Source of the DNA: Symbiodinium natans
Lineage: Eukaryota > Sar > Dinophyceae > Suessiales > Symbiodiniaceae
Reading direction: 5' to 3'
NCBI GenBank assembly: GCA_905221605.1
Contig: CAJNDS010002219.1
Coordinates: 495,167-559,166, forward strand
Length of the DNA: 64,000 bases
A program made the translations under genes and the position numbers. Under the pieces are notes generated by a model. It was not told the DNA's origin. It did not search any database and worked only from the letters and a program-made list of their open reading frames with translations. Position 1 is the first letter of the stretch, and every line of letters starts with the position of its first letter. Shown piece after piece: positions 21,831-38,518 of the stretch.

Positions 21831-22238
21831 TGCCATCGGCAGCCTGTGGTCATGGGCATTGCCATCCCCTGCTCCTTGGTCCTACTGGTTTTGGTGTGCT
21901 GCCTGCTGGGAAGGTGGTACCAGCGTGCCCAGCAGAGGGCGGCAGAGAAGAAGAAGGCACGAGAGGAAGCCAAGCGTGCACGCCTGCAGGAGACCATGGC
22001 GGCCATGGGCCCTGGTCACCTTCAGTACCCTGCTTACCCAGGCGGACAGATGCAGCCCTGCAATCCCAGCTGGGAGATGCAAGGGCCCCACATGGCCCCG
22101 ATGTGGCCGGCGCACAACCACAATCCCAGCTGGCAGATCCAGGGAACAGTGCCCCAACAGATCCCGCCAGCCATTGTAGCCCCGAGTGCTGGTGTCGGCT
22201 TGAAGCAACCTTTTCAGAAGCTTCACGAGACGGAATGA
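21831..22238 (+). CDS. Membrane-anchored Pro/Gln/Met-rich tail, possibly the C-terminus of the PI-PLC-like protein
   Basis: Eleven bases after the TGA of the phosphodiesterase, another frame is open: DWWSCHRQPVVMG, then a strong membrane segment IAIPCSLVLLVLVCCLLG. A basic/alanine-rich helix (RAAEKKKAREEAKRARLQ) follows, then a tail with NPSWEMQGPHMAP and NPSWQIQGT repeats, stop 22236-22238. The only in-frame ATG (21852) is close to the membrane segment. A catalytic ectodomain followed by one membrane anchor and a basic cytoplasmic start makes sense as one protein, so a tiny intron, frameshift or assembly indel near 21810-21840 is suspected. It could instead be a separate small gene. Confidence 0.55.
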   Translation, partial: CHRQPVVMGIAIPCSLVLLVLVCCLLGRWYQRAQQRAAEKKKAREEAKRARLQETMAAMGPGHLQYPAYPGGQMQPCNPSWEMQGPHMAPMWPAHNHNPSWQIQGTVPQQIPPAIVAPSAGVGLKQPFQKLHETE

Positions 22239-23077
22239 GGACCCCCCGTGGGCGAACAGGCCTGCAGCTGCCCTGAGAACTTCTGGCAGTTGGCTGGAGG
22301 CTTGGGGCAGCCTTTTCAACCAAAGCCGTCTCCATTCAACACATGGAGTGTTATCCGTAGGGATTTTATCAAGGCAGTGCTGCAAAAGCATGGTTGAGTC
22401 ATGCTGGGTCAAGGGACCACAGCACGAAACTTACCAGGATCGGGGGCCGCTTGCAAAGCAAGCTCGGCCCCTGATCCAGAAGCATCGGAAAAAAGCTGCA
22501 GCACGATTGCTGCCCAGTGCCCATGCTGGTCACATGAGGTTTCCGAGGCTGATGGGCCTCAACCCTCCTGAAACCCCGCGGTTCTTGGGAGTGTTCCGGG
22601 CATTGTATGGCAATGTAGCATGCCGTCTTCTGCTTGCACACAGGATGTGAACGTATGTAAGAGTAAGCTACAATGCTGTGTTCCACTTTCATCATTTGGG
22701 AACCCTAAGCCCTGAACCCCGAACGGCCAATTCCTGAAGAAACCCCTGGTCGAGATCTTTGTGCCTAACCGAGATGTGACGGCGGGGGTTTCGGTCTGCG
22801 GTGTTGTAGGGCTTTGGGATGCTGGGGTTTGGAGTTGAGGGTTTGGGTTCACAGGTTGTGGTCTCGGATACTACAGTATTCGGTATCGTCTATGTGGCAG
22901 TTTCTGACACATGTATTGCAGTCGCGTATGTGGCAGTGTAGAGTAAATGCAGTCGAACGCAGTCGAGGAAAACATGTCACAGTCGGGTATAGTATGCTAA
23001 AGTACAGTATAGTACAGCACAGTACAGAAACCGCCTTGACTCTGTACTCGCATGGAGCATCTGCAACGCCTCAGGAT
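22239..23077. other. Region without a supported gene
   Basis: Probably 3' flank of the previous gene. Contains short imperfect repeats TATGTGGCAGT and AGTACAGTATAG (22880-23040). No exon was recognised. Confidence 0.4.
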
Positions 23078-23300
23078 AGGAAGCAGACTCGGAAGGTTGA
23101 ATCATTGAAAACCCTAAACCCTAAACCCTAAACCCTAAACCCCAAACCCTAAACCCTAAACCCTAAACCCTAAACCCTAAACCCTAAACCCTAAACCCTA
23201 AACCCTAAACCCTAACCCCAAACCCCAAACCCCAAACCCCAAACCCCAAGCCCCAAGCCCCAAGCCCCCAAACCCCTAAACCCCTAAACCCTAAACCCTT
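23078..23300. repeat. 32-bp unique leader plus CCCTAAA / CCCCAAA array
   Basis: AGGAAGCAGACTCGGAAGGT and the next 12 bases occur identically at 17010-17041; in both places a CCCTAAA array follows directly. The array here is about 25 units, switching to CCCCAAA/CCCCAAG at the right end. Confidence 0.9.
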
Positions 23301-23548
23301 CGAACCTTTGAGAACACTCCCCGGAGGCCACCTGCCTAGCACGGAAGGGGTCTCACGACATTGCCTGCCACTGGGACCCTCTAGAGAGTGCAGGACTTCT
23401 TGTCTTCATCTGGGGGGGGTTCTCTTTGTAGGGAATGAGGGGAATGAGGTATTATGTGTAGGGCTTGATGTTGCGCGTTCTGCGGGTCTTCCGGTTTTCT
23501 TGCAGCGTTTGCTTCCCGTAAGGGGGGTGGTTTGGTGTTGTCTGCTAG

Positions 23549-23650
23549 GGGAAGCCTCGCGTCGGAGCCAATGGAGATCAGGCCTGACAAACAGCAGCTG
23601 GCTTTTCGTGCCGTGGAGCGCGGAGGCGCCTTCTGGGAGTTTCCTGGAGG
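23549..23650 (+). CDS. Probable exon, unknown gene (first of a train to 26898)
   Basis: Acceptor TCTGCTAG, frame GSLASEPMEIRPDKQQLAFR, then AVERGGAFWEFPG before GG|GTATAA. Codon bias is strong and there is no stop. An in-frame Met gives MEIRPDKQQLAFRAVERGG, possibly a start. A CCCTAAA array (23659-23725) follows immediately in the intron. Confidence 0.5.
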
Positions 23651-24298
23651 GTATAAAAAACCCTAAACCCTAAACCCTAAACCCTAAACCCTAAACCCTA
23701 AATCCTAAACCCTAAACCCTTGAGCCCTAAGCAGCCCCAACCAGAACCTTCGGAGTTCGGTGTGCATGAAGGTGCAACATGGGCCCAACGGTCGTCAGTA
23801 GTAGCTGCTTCTGACATGGTAGGACCTGAGGCGTAGCGACGCCACAGTCAGGCGTAAGGCGATTCCAGCGTGCTTCGATGCTTTCGAAACGCCCGAACGG
23901 AATTAAATGAGGATCCAGGTGCAGAGTATGGAGTTTCGGGAAGTGGGTTGACGCTGCAGACTTAGTCACTTGGGTCATGACAGTGTTCCCGAAGTCCTCT
24001 CGCTCTCTTTGCCAACCTCCTGCAGGTGCCCCCTGTGACAACTCGTGCAGTCAGAGTGCCCAGGGAGTGATGGGGGGGGGGGGACTCTGTCTGGGCTTGC
24101 AATGGTTCGGGGCAGGTTTTTGGAGGTTGTTTCGGAACTGAGAGAAGGATTCTGAGAAGGATGGTGCGGGCTCGCCAAGGGAGCTAGTTCTTGTACTCCT
24201 TGAAGCCCCTGGAGTTGAGAAGTTGGGCGCAGTTGAGCCCTACAGGGAGTCAAGAAAGGTTGCTTGCCGAAGGCGCACAAAACCTTCTAAGGTTTTAG

Positions 24299-24392
24299 GC
24301 CTCCAGATGTTGTCGGATGGTCCCGGCGTTTTGCAGCTGTTCCCCTGCGCAGAGGTTTCCGAGCACCTCACCTGGCTGATGATTCAGGCGGG
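24299..24392 (+). CDS. Probable exon, possibly PH-like
   Basis: Acceptor GTTTTAG, frame GLQMLSDGPGVLQLFPCAEV, then SEHLTWLMIQAG to donor GG|GTCATG. The layout LQLFxxxEVxEHLTWLxxQ resembles the end of a pleckstrin-homology-type domain; this is only a visual impression. It may join the 23549 exon. Confidence 0.45.
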
Positions 24393-25264
24393 GTCATGGA
24401 GTCACGGGGGGCCTCAAGGGTTGAACGGGTTGAAGCAATCCAAGGGTTCTCCTTCTCAAAGTGGAAGCTTAAAGAGACGACCGGATGCCTGCGCTTTGCG
24501 TGCTCGAGCTCCTGGGACCCTGTTCTTCAAAGCTTTTTCAACAGGAGATTCTCAAATCCTCGGGCCTCAGCCGCTGTCGGCGGGTGCCGGGCCCTCGGCT
24601 GTGCGCTTTAGATGTCTGCGGCAGCCACACGCTTCATGGGCACCGGTCAGCACGTCCAGTGGCATCCCGTGAGCCTTCCACTTCCTAAAGCCCGCCTGCT
24701 TCTTCTGTCGCCGGGTGTCGGAGGGCACGTGTAGAGCGCGCGGGCCAAGACAGGTGCACATTTCAAACCCATCACCCCTCACATATGCTAATTTGCTAAT
24801 CCTGCTAAGCATGGCGCACTTGAGGCTTCAGCATCTCAGGCCTGCGGAAACCTCGCGCAAGAGGCACGTCCCAGACTCTCGACCTCACCCTCAAAAGTAG
24901 ATGTTACTGAGAGCCCTTTCAGAGGCTCCGCCCCTCCGACCCACGCGAGCCCGAGGCCCCTGAGCGTCGTGCCCGAAGTGGAGGGGCGCGGTGACGGCCG
25001 GCGGCGCCGCCGCGGCGATCGCAGGCTGCAGAGCCAGGCGACGGCCCGAAGTCTGGGGCGCTCCCCCCGAAGTTGCCAAACAGACCCCTAAGGTCTTCAA
25101 AAAGGATGAGGGTTGAATTTCCTGGAAGGTTAGCGAAGCTTGAAGAGATGAGGTCGCGAGCGATTTGAGGCCAACCCAGCTGAAGCCCGGCCCCTAAGCG
25201 GCCCCGTGGGGAAAGTGAAAAGCCCTCCCCCCACGTTCTAGTCGCGCAATGCTTGCCCCCGCAG

Positions 25265-25295
25265 GCGATGCGGTTCATCAACTCGTATCTCTCAG
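25265..25295 (+). CDS. Probable micro-exon
   Basis: Acceptor CCCCGCAG, frame AMRFINSYLS, donor CTCAG|GCCGTG (GC type). At 31 nt it is typical of the small exons in this window. A possible exon upstream (24914-25075) reads VPEVEGRGDGRRRRR; it is basic and uncertain. Confidence 0.35.
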
Positions 25296-25757
25296 GCCGT
25301 GCTTCCCGAGGGCTTGGGTGCCTCAGGGGTCAGGACTTTCCAGCGATTCGGGAGCTTGCATGATCATGATGAAGCGATACTGTAGTGGGTTTCCAAACGG
25401 GTTCCTAGGGAAATCCATTTGCGACCACTTCTAGATCCGGGGTGGATTCAGGCGCTCGGATGAAAGCTCTGGTCCGTCAGATCTCTGAACCCTGAGCTCC
25501 TTCAAAATGTCGGATTGTGGGGAGGCTTCGGCTGGGGCCCCAACTCTCTGCCAAAACCCTATAGGCACCACCACAAGTCTCCAGCCCTAAGCACTGAACC
25601 TCTGAGCCTCTGGATTAGGGTTTGGGAGTGGTCGTGTGGTTGTTGGGCCCAGGGGCTCAAGAATGCACAGGCCCGAGCGCGCGGGGAGCTTTGCTCGTTA
25701 GAGTTCACTTTTGTGCACGCTCACGTGATGCAGAAAAACTCCGTTCCTTCTTCTCAG

Positions 25758-26012
25758 AGCGACGACCTCAGCGGGATGTGAGATCTATAGGGGGGCTGAG
25801 GGAATCGCCACCGCCAGAATTCTTCGTTTTTTGTTCGAAACCTGAGAGGGGCGAGTTGCCCCGAAGCCCTCAAGTCCCTGAAGCCGAAAGCCTCAGCCAA
25901 CAACGAAGCCAAGCTCCACTGCCAGAGCGCAAAGTCCTCGTGGCGCCCTACACGGGGGAGGTCAAGGAGGTGACGCTTCGATGGCATCCGGTGCAGTGGG
26001 AGGATGTCTCAG
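25758..26012 (+). CDS. Probable exon, unknown gene
   Basis: Acceptor TTCTTCTCAG, donor GTCTCAG|GTCGGTAC. The frame continues through VPEAESLSQQRSQAPLPERK to VLVAPYTGEVKEVTLRWH and PVQWEDVS. The last 40 residues alternate beta-strand-like hydrophobics. The frame stays open beyond the donor to 26170, but the extension is lower quality. A TTTAGGG array follows at 26162-26232. Confidence 0.55.
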
Positions 26013-26381
26013 GTCGGTACGGGTCTGTGAAGGGCCGCAACGAGAGAACAGCAGAAGGATGTGTCATAGTACAAGAAGGTATAGTACCAACGAAGCAGGT
26101 TTGCTTCAAGATGACCACAGGACTCTTGACATTTCTTGTGCCCTGCGCCCCTGACTTTTCTAGGGTCTAGGGTCTAGGGTCTAGGGTCTAGGGTTTAGGG
26201 TTTAGGGTTTAGGGTTTAGGGTTTAAGGTTTAGGCTTGCGGGGCGTGTTTTTTAGGCCAACAAGATTCGCTTGTGTCTCTCTTGTCATGGCATTCGAGGC
26301 CTTCGGATGCCTGACGTAGGGGTCGACACGCGAGAACCCTAAACCCTAAACTCCAAGATGCCCCCTCCACCCCGCCTCCAG

Positions 26382-26440
26382 CTGGCCGAGTGCTGAGGAT
26401 CAACATGGCCCTCGTCGAAGGCATCATCGGAGCTTTCGAG
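26382..26440 (+). CDS. Probable exon, unknown gene
   Basis: Acceptor GCCTCCAG, frame GRVLRINMALVEGIIGAFEA, donor TTCGAG|GCCCTGG (GC type). It is amphipathic-helix-like. Probably the same gene as the exons at 25758 and 26862. Confidence 0.5.
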
Positions 26441-26861
26441 GCCCTGGTTTGGGGTTTTGAGGGAAAGGTCTAGGATTTAGGGTTTTCAGGGTTTTCAGGG
26501 TTTTTGAGGTTGTTGGGTTTTTTGGGGGTTAAGGGTTTAGGGTTTGTAGAAACTTTACCCGAATCAAAGGAATAAACATGCAACAACACCCCAGTTTTCA
26601 GTGCAGTGTTCAGGCTTTCCTAGCTGTCGCAGGCCTGAAGTTCTGAAAGTCTTGTCGCCTGTGTCTATGTTAGGATGATGCCGAGAGGGCTCAAGACAGC
26701 AATCCATGGCACCACAGGCCGTGTTGCTATGTCGACCCTAAACTCTAAACCCTAAACCCTAAACCCGAAACCCTGAACCCGAAACCTTAAACCCTAAACC
26801 CCAAACCCTAAACCCTAAACCCCAAACCCTAAACTCTAAACCCTTGGTGCCCTCTTGCGAG

Positions 26862-26898
26862 GATGGCACCTCCGGCCAGAAGGAGGCGGTGCTTCCAG
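26862..26898 (+). CDS. Probable micro-exon
   Basis: Acceptor CTTGCGAG, frame DGTSGQKEAVLP, donor CTTCCAG|GCAGC (GC type). It is flanked left by a CCCTAAA array (26736-26845) and right by a TTTAGGG array (26925-26990). Confidence 0.35.
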
Positions 26899-27281
26899 GC
26901 AGCTTGGGGACCCGAAAAGCAAGCTTAGGGTTTAGGGTTTAGGGTTTCGGGATTAGGGTTTAGGGTTTCGGGTTTAGGGTTTAGGGCGTTTTCATCTGTA
27001 GTTTCATGGGCCCCTAATATGGTTCCGTACGTTAGAATCAGCTGTTCGTGTCAAAGAGGTACGCGTGCCCGACAATTTCGCAGGGGCTCTTACAAGAACG
27101 ATAACCGTATCTTTTTTTGATTTTCGGCCGGGGGGGGGTGGTGGGCATGTAGGGGTCTCTTCAAGTTTGGGATTGGATTTGGGTGATGTCTCTGTTTCTG
27201 TGGATGTGAGGGTTTGTTCAAGGGGTCTTGGGACAAACGGTCGCCCCCAACCACCCACACATAACTTGAGCCCCGTGACTT

Positions 27282-27382
27282 GGGATGTTCCCCCCTTATA
27301 CTATAAAGTCCTTAATGAGGATTCTCGTACCCCCCCCCATTATAATCCTATAAAGGCCTGTTACTATAAGAGGGAAGATCCC
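27282..27382. repeat. Family B element
   Basis: GGGATGTTCCCCCCTTATAC at the left, TATAAGAGGGAAGATCCC at the right, with AAAGTCCTTAATGAGGATT inside. Confidence 0.85.
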
Positions 27383-27446
27383 AACCTGTGCCTGCAAACC
27401 CTGAACCTAACCTCCCGTGACCCCCCCCCACAACCCGTCCCTGAAG

Positions 27447-32358
<4,912 letters not shown>

Positions 32359-32630
32359 AGACCCTGACCCCTAAAGCAAATCCCTAAGCTCCATAAACCC
32401 TACACCCTAAACTCAAAACCCTGCAAACCGTAAACTCAGATGGTTTTGACACTCGGAAACCTACATCATGTTCTGAGGTGCAGGTTCCGTCGCCTGTTTC
32501 ATCACCATCTCTTCCCACCTAAACCCTAAATGAAGCCCTAACACCCTAAACCCTAAACCCTAAACCCTAAGCCCTAAACCCTAAACCCTAAACCCTGAGA
32601 GTTTTGTACAAGAAGGGCTCCTAGCCAGCC

Positions 32631-35600
32631 ATGGCTTCGTCCAAGCGCGTGGTCGCTGTGACGGGCTGCACACGAGGACGCCTGTGAGCCCTGTTAGGGT
32701 TTAGGGTTCCCTTTCAGGGTGCGGGGTGCTTAAGGGTGTTAAGGGGTGTTTAAGGGCGTTAAGGGGTGTCAAGTGTGTTGGACTTATAAAGTGAAGGGTG
32801 TGGCGTGTCGATGCGTGTGGTGCATCTGCTTTTGAGGTGTCTGGAATGTATTTTCGGGCTCCTTTTTTCGTGCTGAGTGTGCTCTTCATAGGGACGCTCG
32901 CAGTGAAGTCCCTAATTGCCTCAATAATACATATATATATATATATATAAAGCTGTGAAACCAAACCTAAACCGTAAAGCGTAAGCCCTAAACATTCCGG
33001 CAAAGCCCAAAGCCACCTTGCGCTCTGGAGGAATTGGCCGGGCCCTCCTGCAGTGGTTTGCCAAGGCCACGGACTCTTTTTACTGTGGAGTTTGGGGAAA
33101 CATCTTCAAGCTCTGTGGGCCCTAAACCCGAAACCCTAAACCCTAAATCCTAGACCCTAGACCCTAGACCCTAAACCCTAAACCCCGACCCAATGATTTT
33201 TCAGGGCCCAGTCCAGGGGTTCGGTGCTTGTTCTTTCGGAGGCCTCGCTGCCTGTTGGCGCTTTCGGGCTTTTGGGGGTGCCGCTTCGACTCAATTGTTG
33301 TATCTAGGGCCCTCTTCTGCCAAGCTTTGAGTAGGAACGGATTTCGGCGCGCAGCGCGCGCAGCCTGAGGATTCAGGGGCTAGGGGGACGACAATCTGGC
33401 TAAGCAAGTCTATAAACCCCCCAAGCGCTGGCAACCATCATTCTACAAGCTCTAGCACGAAGCAGCATGTTCCAGAAGGAAACGCAACTCCATAATCGAC
33501 CACAAGGGCCCTGAGAACCCTAAACCCTAAACCCTAAACCCTAAGCCCTAAACCCTAAACCCGAAACCCTAAACCAGGAGCACCATGCCGCGGGCTGCGG
33601 GACCGCCCAAGCGGAGTTGGAGCTGCTGAGGCGGATGCTTTGATGCTGGCTTAGGGTTTAGGGTTTAGGCTTTAGGCTTTAGGGTTTAGGGTTTAGGGTT
33701 TCGCCTGCGCAGTGTGTTGTTGCCAAGCTCTTGCCTGAGGGTTTGGGATCTCGGCGGAGTCGCAGGAATGCAGCCAGAATCCTGTGCTCAGATACATCAG
33801 ATAGTCAGAGCGACTGCTACAAGATGCTCAGAGCAATCTTTAAAGCTTCACTTCGTAGGAACACTCACTGGCCCTTTTTTTTCGAAGCTATGAAACAGAT
33901 GGGGCGAAGGTTCGAAGCCCCTCAGCCCCCCAAAATCCCAAGCCTTCCCAAAAGGCGAGCCCACCCGGAAGCCGTCATCGGCGAGGCCCCGAAACCTTAC
34001 GGAACTTCGCTTCAGGCTCTTCGGTCCTTGAGAGGGGGGGGGGGGCGGGGGGGCTTCTTTTGTGGCGTTGCAGCTGGTAGCCGTTCCCAGTGAGGATTCA
34101 AGTGCTTGCACACTGTTGCCTCTCGCTGCCTGACCCGATCCCCCCCCCCCCCTCCAAACCAAAAGAGTAGAAAACAGATGACATCTCCAACAGAAATAGG
34201 CACAGCACCCTGCAAGTGTGGCTGGGGCGCAGGTCAATGTGCGCCAGGAAGAAGATCTCCGGCGCTGGCTGGGCAGCATCGCCGAAAAGTGGGGGCCTGG
34301 CCACCCAGATGGCTGTAAGATGAACCCTAAACCCTAACACCCTAACACCCTAAAACCCTAAAGCCCTAAAACCCTAAAACCTTAGAGTTCAGGACTTATA
34401 GGGTTTCGGGACGAAGTACTTCGGGGTCTTCAGCAACATTGGTAAGAGGTTGTAGCTGAAGTTGAAGGATGTTGGGTTAGGCGCCGGACCCCCAAAGCCC
34501 CCCCCCCCTCCCAAAAAAAACCCATAGATCCTGTTGACTTGGGCGTGTGGGCAAAATGTTCCCGAAAGTGCCCAGAGTCCGAAGCCCGAAGGTGATGAAC
34601 ACCCCTGAAGCATCTCCCCAACCCTCCAAACCTTACCACGGGTTTCGGGTTTGGGGCTTGGGGTTTAGGGTTTAGGGTTCCACCCCACGTGAGAAAGACT
34701 CCGTGTCGCGGAGGCGCCTAGACATGCTTGTCGCCTGTGCGGGCGCCATGCCGAGCCAGGGCAGCAGCCTGGCCGGACTTGCTACTATTACTAGTACTAT
34801 TATTACGATTAATCTTATAACCCTAAACCCTAAACCCTAAACCCTAAACCCTAAACCCTAGACCCTAGACCCTAAACCCTAAACCCTAAACCCTAAACCC
34901 TGAACCATGAACCCTAAACCCTAAACCCTAAACCCTAAACCCTAAACCCTAAACCCTAAACCCTAAACCCTAAACCCTAAACCCTAAACCCTAAACCCTA
35001 AACCCTAAACTCTCTCCTTCTTGTTTGAGACATGGGGATGGGATGCCGTTAGCCTTTCCTGGAGAGGTGTTTGGGAGACGCCGGAGGAGGAATGGCAGAG
35101 GGCCTGTGCCAGGCGCTCAAGAATGTTGAGCATCTTGTTCAAACAAAAACTCCTAAAACCTAAACCCTAAACCCTAAACCCTCAACCCTCAACCCTAAAC
35201 CCTAAACCCTAAACCCTAGACCCTGGACCCTAAACCCTAAACCCTAAACCCTAAACCCTAGACCCTAGACCCTGGACCCTAAACCCTAAACCCTAAACCC
35301 TAAACCCTAAACCCTACACACTATTTTGCAAGTTAGCAGAGAGAAGGGATCGGCTCATCAATGTTACCGTCTACTTGGGGCTAGGCTAGGCGCTGGGATT
35401 CTGGGTTGCGACTTTGGGTACTTTGATGCCGCTCGCGGTTGCAGGCTTGCTTTGCTTGCTTAGCTTGATGAGGGTGGAAAGGCACCTAGACAAACTTCAG
35501 CCCTAATCAAGAAATCCCGATGGAAGCCCGCTGTTCCGCATCCGTGTGAGAGGGATTGTGGCTGGTAAAGGTGTTGCATAGCTTTGGGGCCTGTGGCGGG

Positions 35601-38213
35601 AGTGTGCTCGGTGTCTCGGGTGTGCGCCTGGTAGCGCGTACGGTCGAGGCTTCGGGTCGGTTGGAGGGCTTGGGTAAACGACCCTGGCACGGCAGCTTCA
35701 AACAGCTGAATCACGCCCCTCCGGATTCTGATTCGTAAACCCAAACTTGCTTAACCAATCATTAAACAACTGTAAAAGCCTCGTGGGTTTCCAAACGTAG
35801 GAATTTAGATACAAGTCTTAACACCCTCGAATTCCCTCAGCCCTACACCCTAAACCGTTTGATGTTCCTCTTTGTCATTGGAAGATGCAGGCGCCCAAGT
35901 GCCTCCCTAAACCCTAAACCCTAAACCCTAAACCCTACACCCTCAACCCTAAACCCTAAACCCTAAAACCCTAAAACCCTAGAACCCTCAACCCTGAAAA
36001 CCCTAAAGCCTAAACCCTCCCCCCGGCAAAGGACGTGAATGTCCTGGGCACCGTCCGCGCGCTGCGCCACGCCGTGCCGCTGATGAAGCCGGGGGCCTTG
36101 AGTCACAGGGGGGTGTAGGGTTTAGGATGGTTTAGGGGTTTAGGGGTTTAGGGTTTTGGGTTTAGGAGGGTTTAGGGTTTAGGGTTTAGGGGTTTAGGGG
36201 TTTAGGGGTTTAGGGGTTTAGGGGTTTAGGGGTTTAGGGGCTTAGGGGCTTAGGGGTTTCGGGGTTTCGGGGCATGAGGGCTGAGGCGTGCAAGGATTTC
36301 ACTTCTTGGGTCCTTCTTGCCCGCTCTTGAAAGGGCGGCCTTCACTCCACAGCCAGAAGCGAGTCCCCAAGCCCCAGCAGCATGCCTCGCATGAAGAAGG
36401 TACACGACTTCTCCGAAAGACCAAGAAACCCTAAACCTTAAACCCTAAACCCTAAGCCTTAAACCTCCGAAGCCTTTTTCCCAAACCCTATGCCTTAGAC
36501 CCTAAAACCCTAAGCCTGAAGCCTTTAACCCGAAGCCCTACTTGGAGGTTCATGGGCACTTAGAACCCGAAGTAGAAGTGTACTTCTGGCCTACTAAGGG
36601 GACTTGACGGGGCTTACAAGTACAGTTTCATCTGGGTTGCAAGTGCCCTAAACCCTAAACCCTAACTAAACCTTGCGAGGAGCCGGGTTCTGGCCCGTGA
36701 TTCCCCAAGCAAACTCCCGAGCCCAAAGGCCTGGGAGTCTCATCGTCCTCGTCTCCTCTCGCTACGGCCGCTCGGCCGCCTGGCAGCACTCATGAGCCTC
36801 GGGGGCGGGCAGGGTTACGTGGCTTGAGTTTAGGGTTTAGGGTTTAGGGTTTAGGGTTTAGGGTTTAGGGGTTTGAGGTTTTGGGTTTAGGGTTTAAGAA
36901 CCGGCCCTTTGTTTAGTCAAGGCTCATGTGCGATCTTAAATATTTTGCGGGGAAGGCTCGGCTGTCCGACCCGAGAAGGTTCCAAAGTGTTGCTTGTGTT
37001 TTGTGGCTTGTGCTCGAAGGTTCATGGGTACTTATAAGAGGGGCTAGAAGTACCCTACATCAGGTTCCAGCCACAGTTACCCAGTACCCATGAACCTCCA
37101 CGTGGGGTTTGCGCGACTTATTGCTATCTTCCCAGCCAGGTTGTCACTGGCAAGGGCTGCTACAGCGCCACAAAGTGGGCCGTGGAGGCCATCGGCAAGA
37201 CGCTCTGGCTGCAAAACAGTCGGCTTCAGCATGTTCAGGTTGCCTTCAGAGGGAAGGAACCCTTTTTTCTTTCCGAAACCCGAAATCCTCCACCCTAAAA
37301 ACCCGAAAGGCAAACCCTAAACTCCAAACCGTAAACTCCAAACCCTAAACTCCAAATCCCAACCCCCAAACCCCAAACCCTAAACCCCAAACCCTAAAGG
37401 CCCTTAAAGAGCCCGTAGCCCCGGTAAGGACTCCAACCCTAGACCCTAAACCATAAACCCTAAACCCCAAACCCTAACCTCGGGCGAGGACCCTTGCCCT
37501 GGAGCTGCGCTCTGCCCAGATCGCCGCGGTGACCTTGGACCCGGGCGTGGCTGCCCGCCGGAATTTTTTTGAAACCCTTATGTGCCCTGTAGACCTTATT
37601 GGGGTTCAGGGTAAAAGGGTTTAGGGTTAGGGCGGAGGGTTTAGGGTGTAGGGTATGGGGTGTAGGTCTTGAGGGGTATCTTAGGGAAGGGCCCCATGAA
37701 CCCCAGAAATCCCTTTGAACCCTATGAATCTACTCTAGCGATATATGATCAATTCCTGCCCTATTAGACATGCATCGTAGGTATAAGGTCGGACGAATTG
37801 TACAGCATCTGTTATTTCGAGGTCGAGAATCCTCTGACGAAGTAGCATGGTTCTGGACAAACTTGCGCGTGGACTTCTTTGTGCTGGTATTGGTAGGCAG
37901 CGATCTTTAGTTGACTTCTGCTAGTAGCCACATTGCCCTTCTTCCTTCTCGTTGAACTATCAGTTTGTTCTTGCCATGAATCGTGCAAGAGCACTAGTGT
38001 AAACATCTCATTTGCTTGAGTCAGGCATTGAAGCCCTATAATCATGGGACCCTTGCTTGACTCCTAGCATGGCTGTTATATTCCCTTATAGGGGGGATCT
38101 TGAAACAGGCTTCCTTAGCGGTTCAAGGTAAGAGTCCCTACACCCTAAGCCCTAAGCCCTCTTCGCCGAAGGTGAACACGGAGATGCTGCGGCAGAGCTG
38201 CTCCAGTGAAGAG
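32631..38213 (+). CDS. Short-chain dehydrogenase/reductase (SDR), about eleven exons
   Basis: Exons: 32631-32676, 33031-33065, 33578-about 33640, 34233-about 34315, about 34714-34778, 35067-about 35110, 36032-36094, 36729-about 36792, 37155-37210, 37489-37546, 38172-38213. Start MASSKRVVAVTGCTRG; the splice to IGRALLQWFAK makes the classical cofactor motif T-G-x-x-x-G-I-G. Then EHHAAGCGTAQAELELLRR, VNVRQEEDLRRWLGSIAEKW, DMLVACAGAMPSQ (N-A-G-like strand), VWETPEEEWQRAC, DVNVLGTVRALRHAVPLMKP, LIVLVSSRYGRS (catalytic Ser), CYSATKWAVEAIGKTLW (Y-x-x-x-K), LALELRSAQIAAVTLDPG and VNTEMLRQSCSSEE. Order and spacing match an SDR of about 240 aa. Intron 1 needs a GA donor, intron 9 a GC donor; intron 10 (37547-38171) is GT-AG. 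Several introns are filled by telomere-like arrays. The C-terminal exon(s) after 38213 were not identified. Substrate unknown; an NAD(P)(H) oxidoreductase is inferred from the family. Confidence 0.85.
32938..32952. repeat. TA microsatellite
   Basis: Alternating ATATAT within SDR intron 1. Confidence 0.8.
34810..35012. repeat. CCCTAAA array in SDR intron
   Basis: About 28 units, mostly perfect. A second array is at 35155-35325, and CCCTAAA words recur at 35905-36020; all lie between SDR exons. Confidence 0.95.
36106..36262. repeat. TTTAGGG / TTTAGGGG array in SDR intron
   Basis: Begins 12 bp after the exon ending at 36094. Mainly 8-bp TTTAGGGG units. Its orientation is opposite to the arrays in the previous SDR introns. 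A further TTTAGGG array is at 36830-36895. Confidence 0.95.
36541..36615. repeat. Family A element, partial
   Basis: CTTGGAGGTTCATGGGCACT at the left end; the right end has decayed. It lies in the SDR intron before the active-site Ser exon. Confidence 0.6.
37016..37101. repeat. Family A element
   Basis: CTCGAAGGTTCATGGGTACT pairs with AGTACCCATGAACCTCCAC. It sits inside the SDR intron between the Ser and Tyr-Lys exons. Confidence 0.85.
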
Positions 38214-38421
38214 GACGGGTTTAGGTTTACGGACCGCGGGTTTAAGGGGCAGGCTCTTATCTTGGCATTGGGTGAATGATTGAATGCACTGCTCAGCCAC
38301 TTAACTCCAGAGGGCGCTGCGCATGACCCGGCTGCGAGCATTGAAGTGTAAGCTCGAGCCCGAAGCGCTGAAGAGAAGGGGTCAGATGCCGGAACAGCAT
38401 TGAATACCGGAAGCTAAGTGG

Positions 38422-38518
38422 CTAGGAGGGCTCCTTCTTCAGCTGCCTCATGTAGCTGCGGTTCCTGACCGCCCGGAATTGCTCCGCCCAAGCAACCTTC
38501 AAGTAGGAAATCATCTGG
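38422..38518 (-). CDS. Probable terminal exon, minus strand, unknown gene
   Basis: On the reverse strand after CCCCAG the frame reads MISYLKVAWAEQFRAVRNRS, then YMRQLKKEPS and a TAG. The plus strand here is broken by stops. The amphipathic, basic composition looks like a real C-terminus. If true, a minus-strand gene converges on the SDR gene. Part of the plus-strand sequence to the right (38597-38800) is also open in an alternative frame, so the local gene structure is unresolved. Confidence 0.45.
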
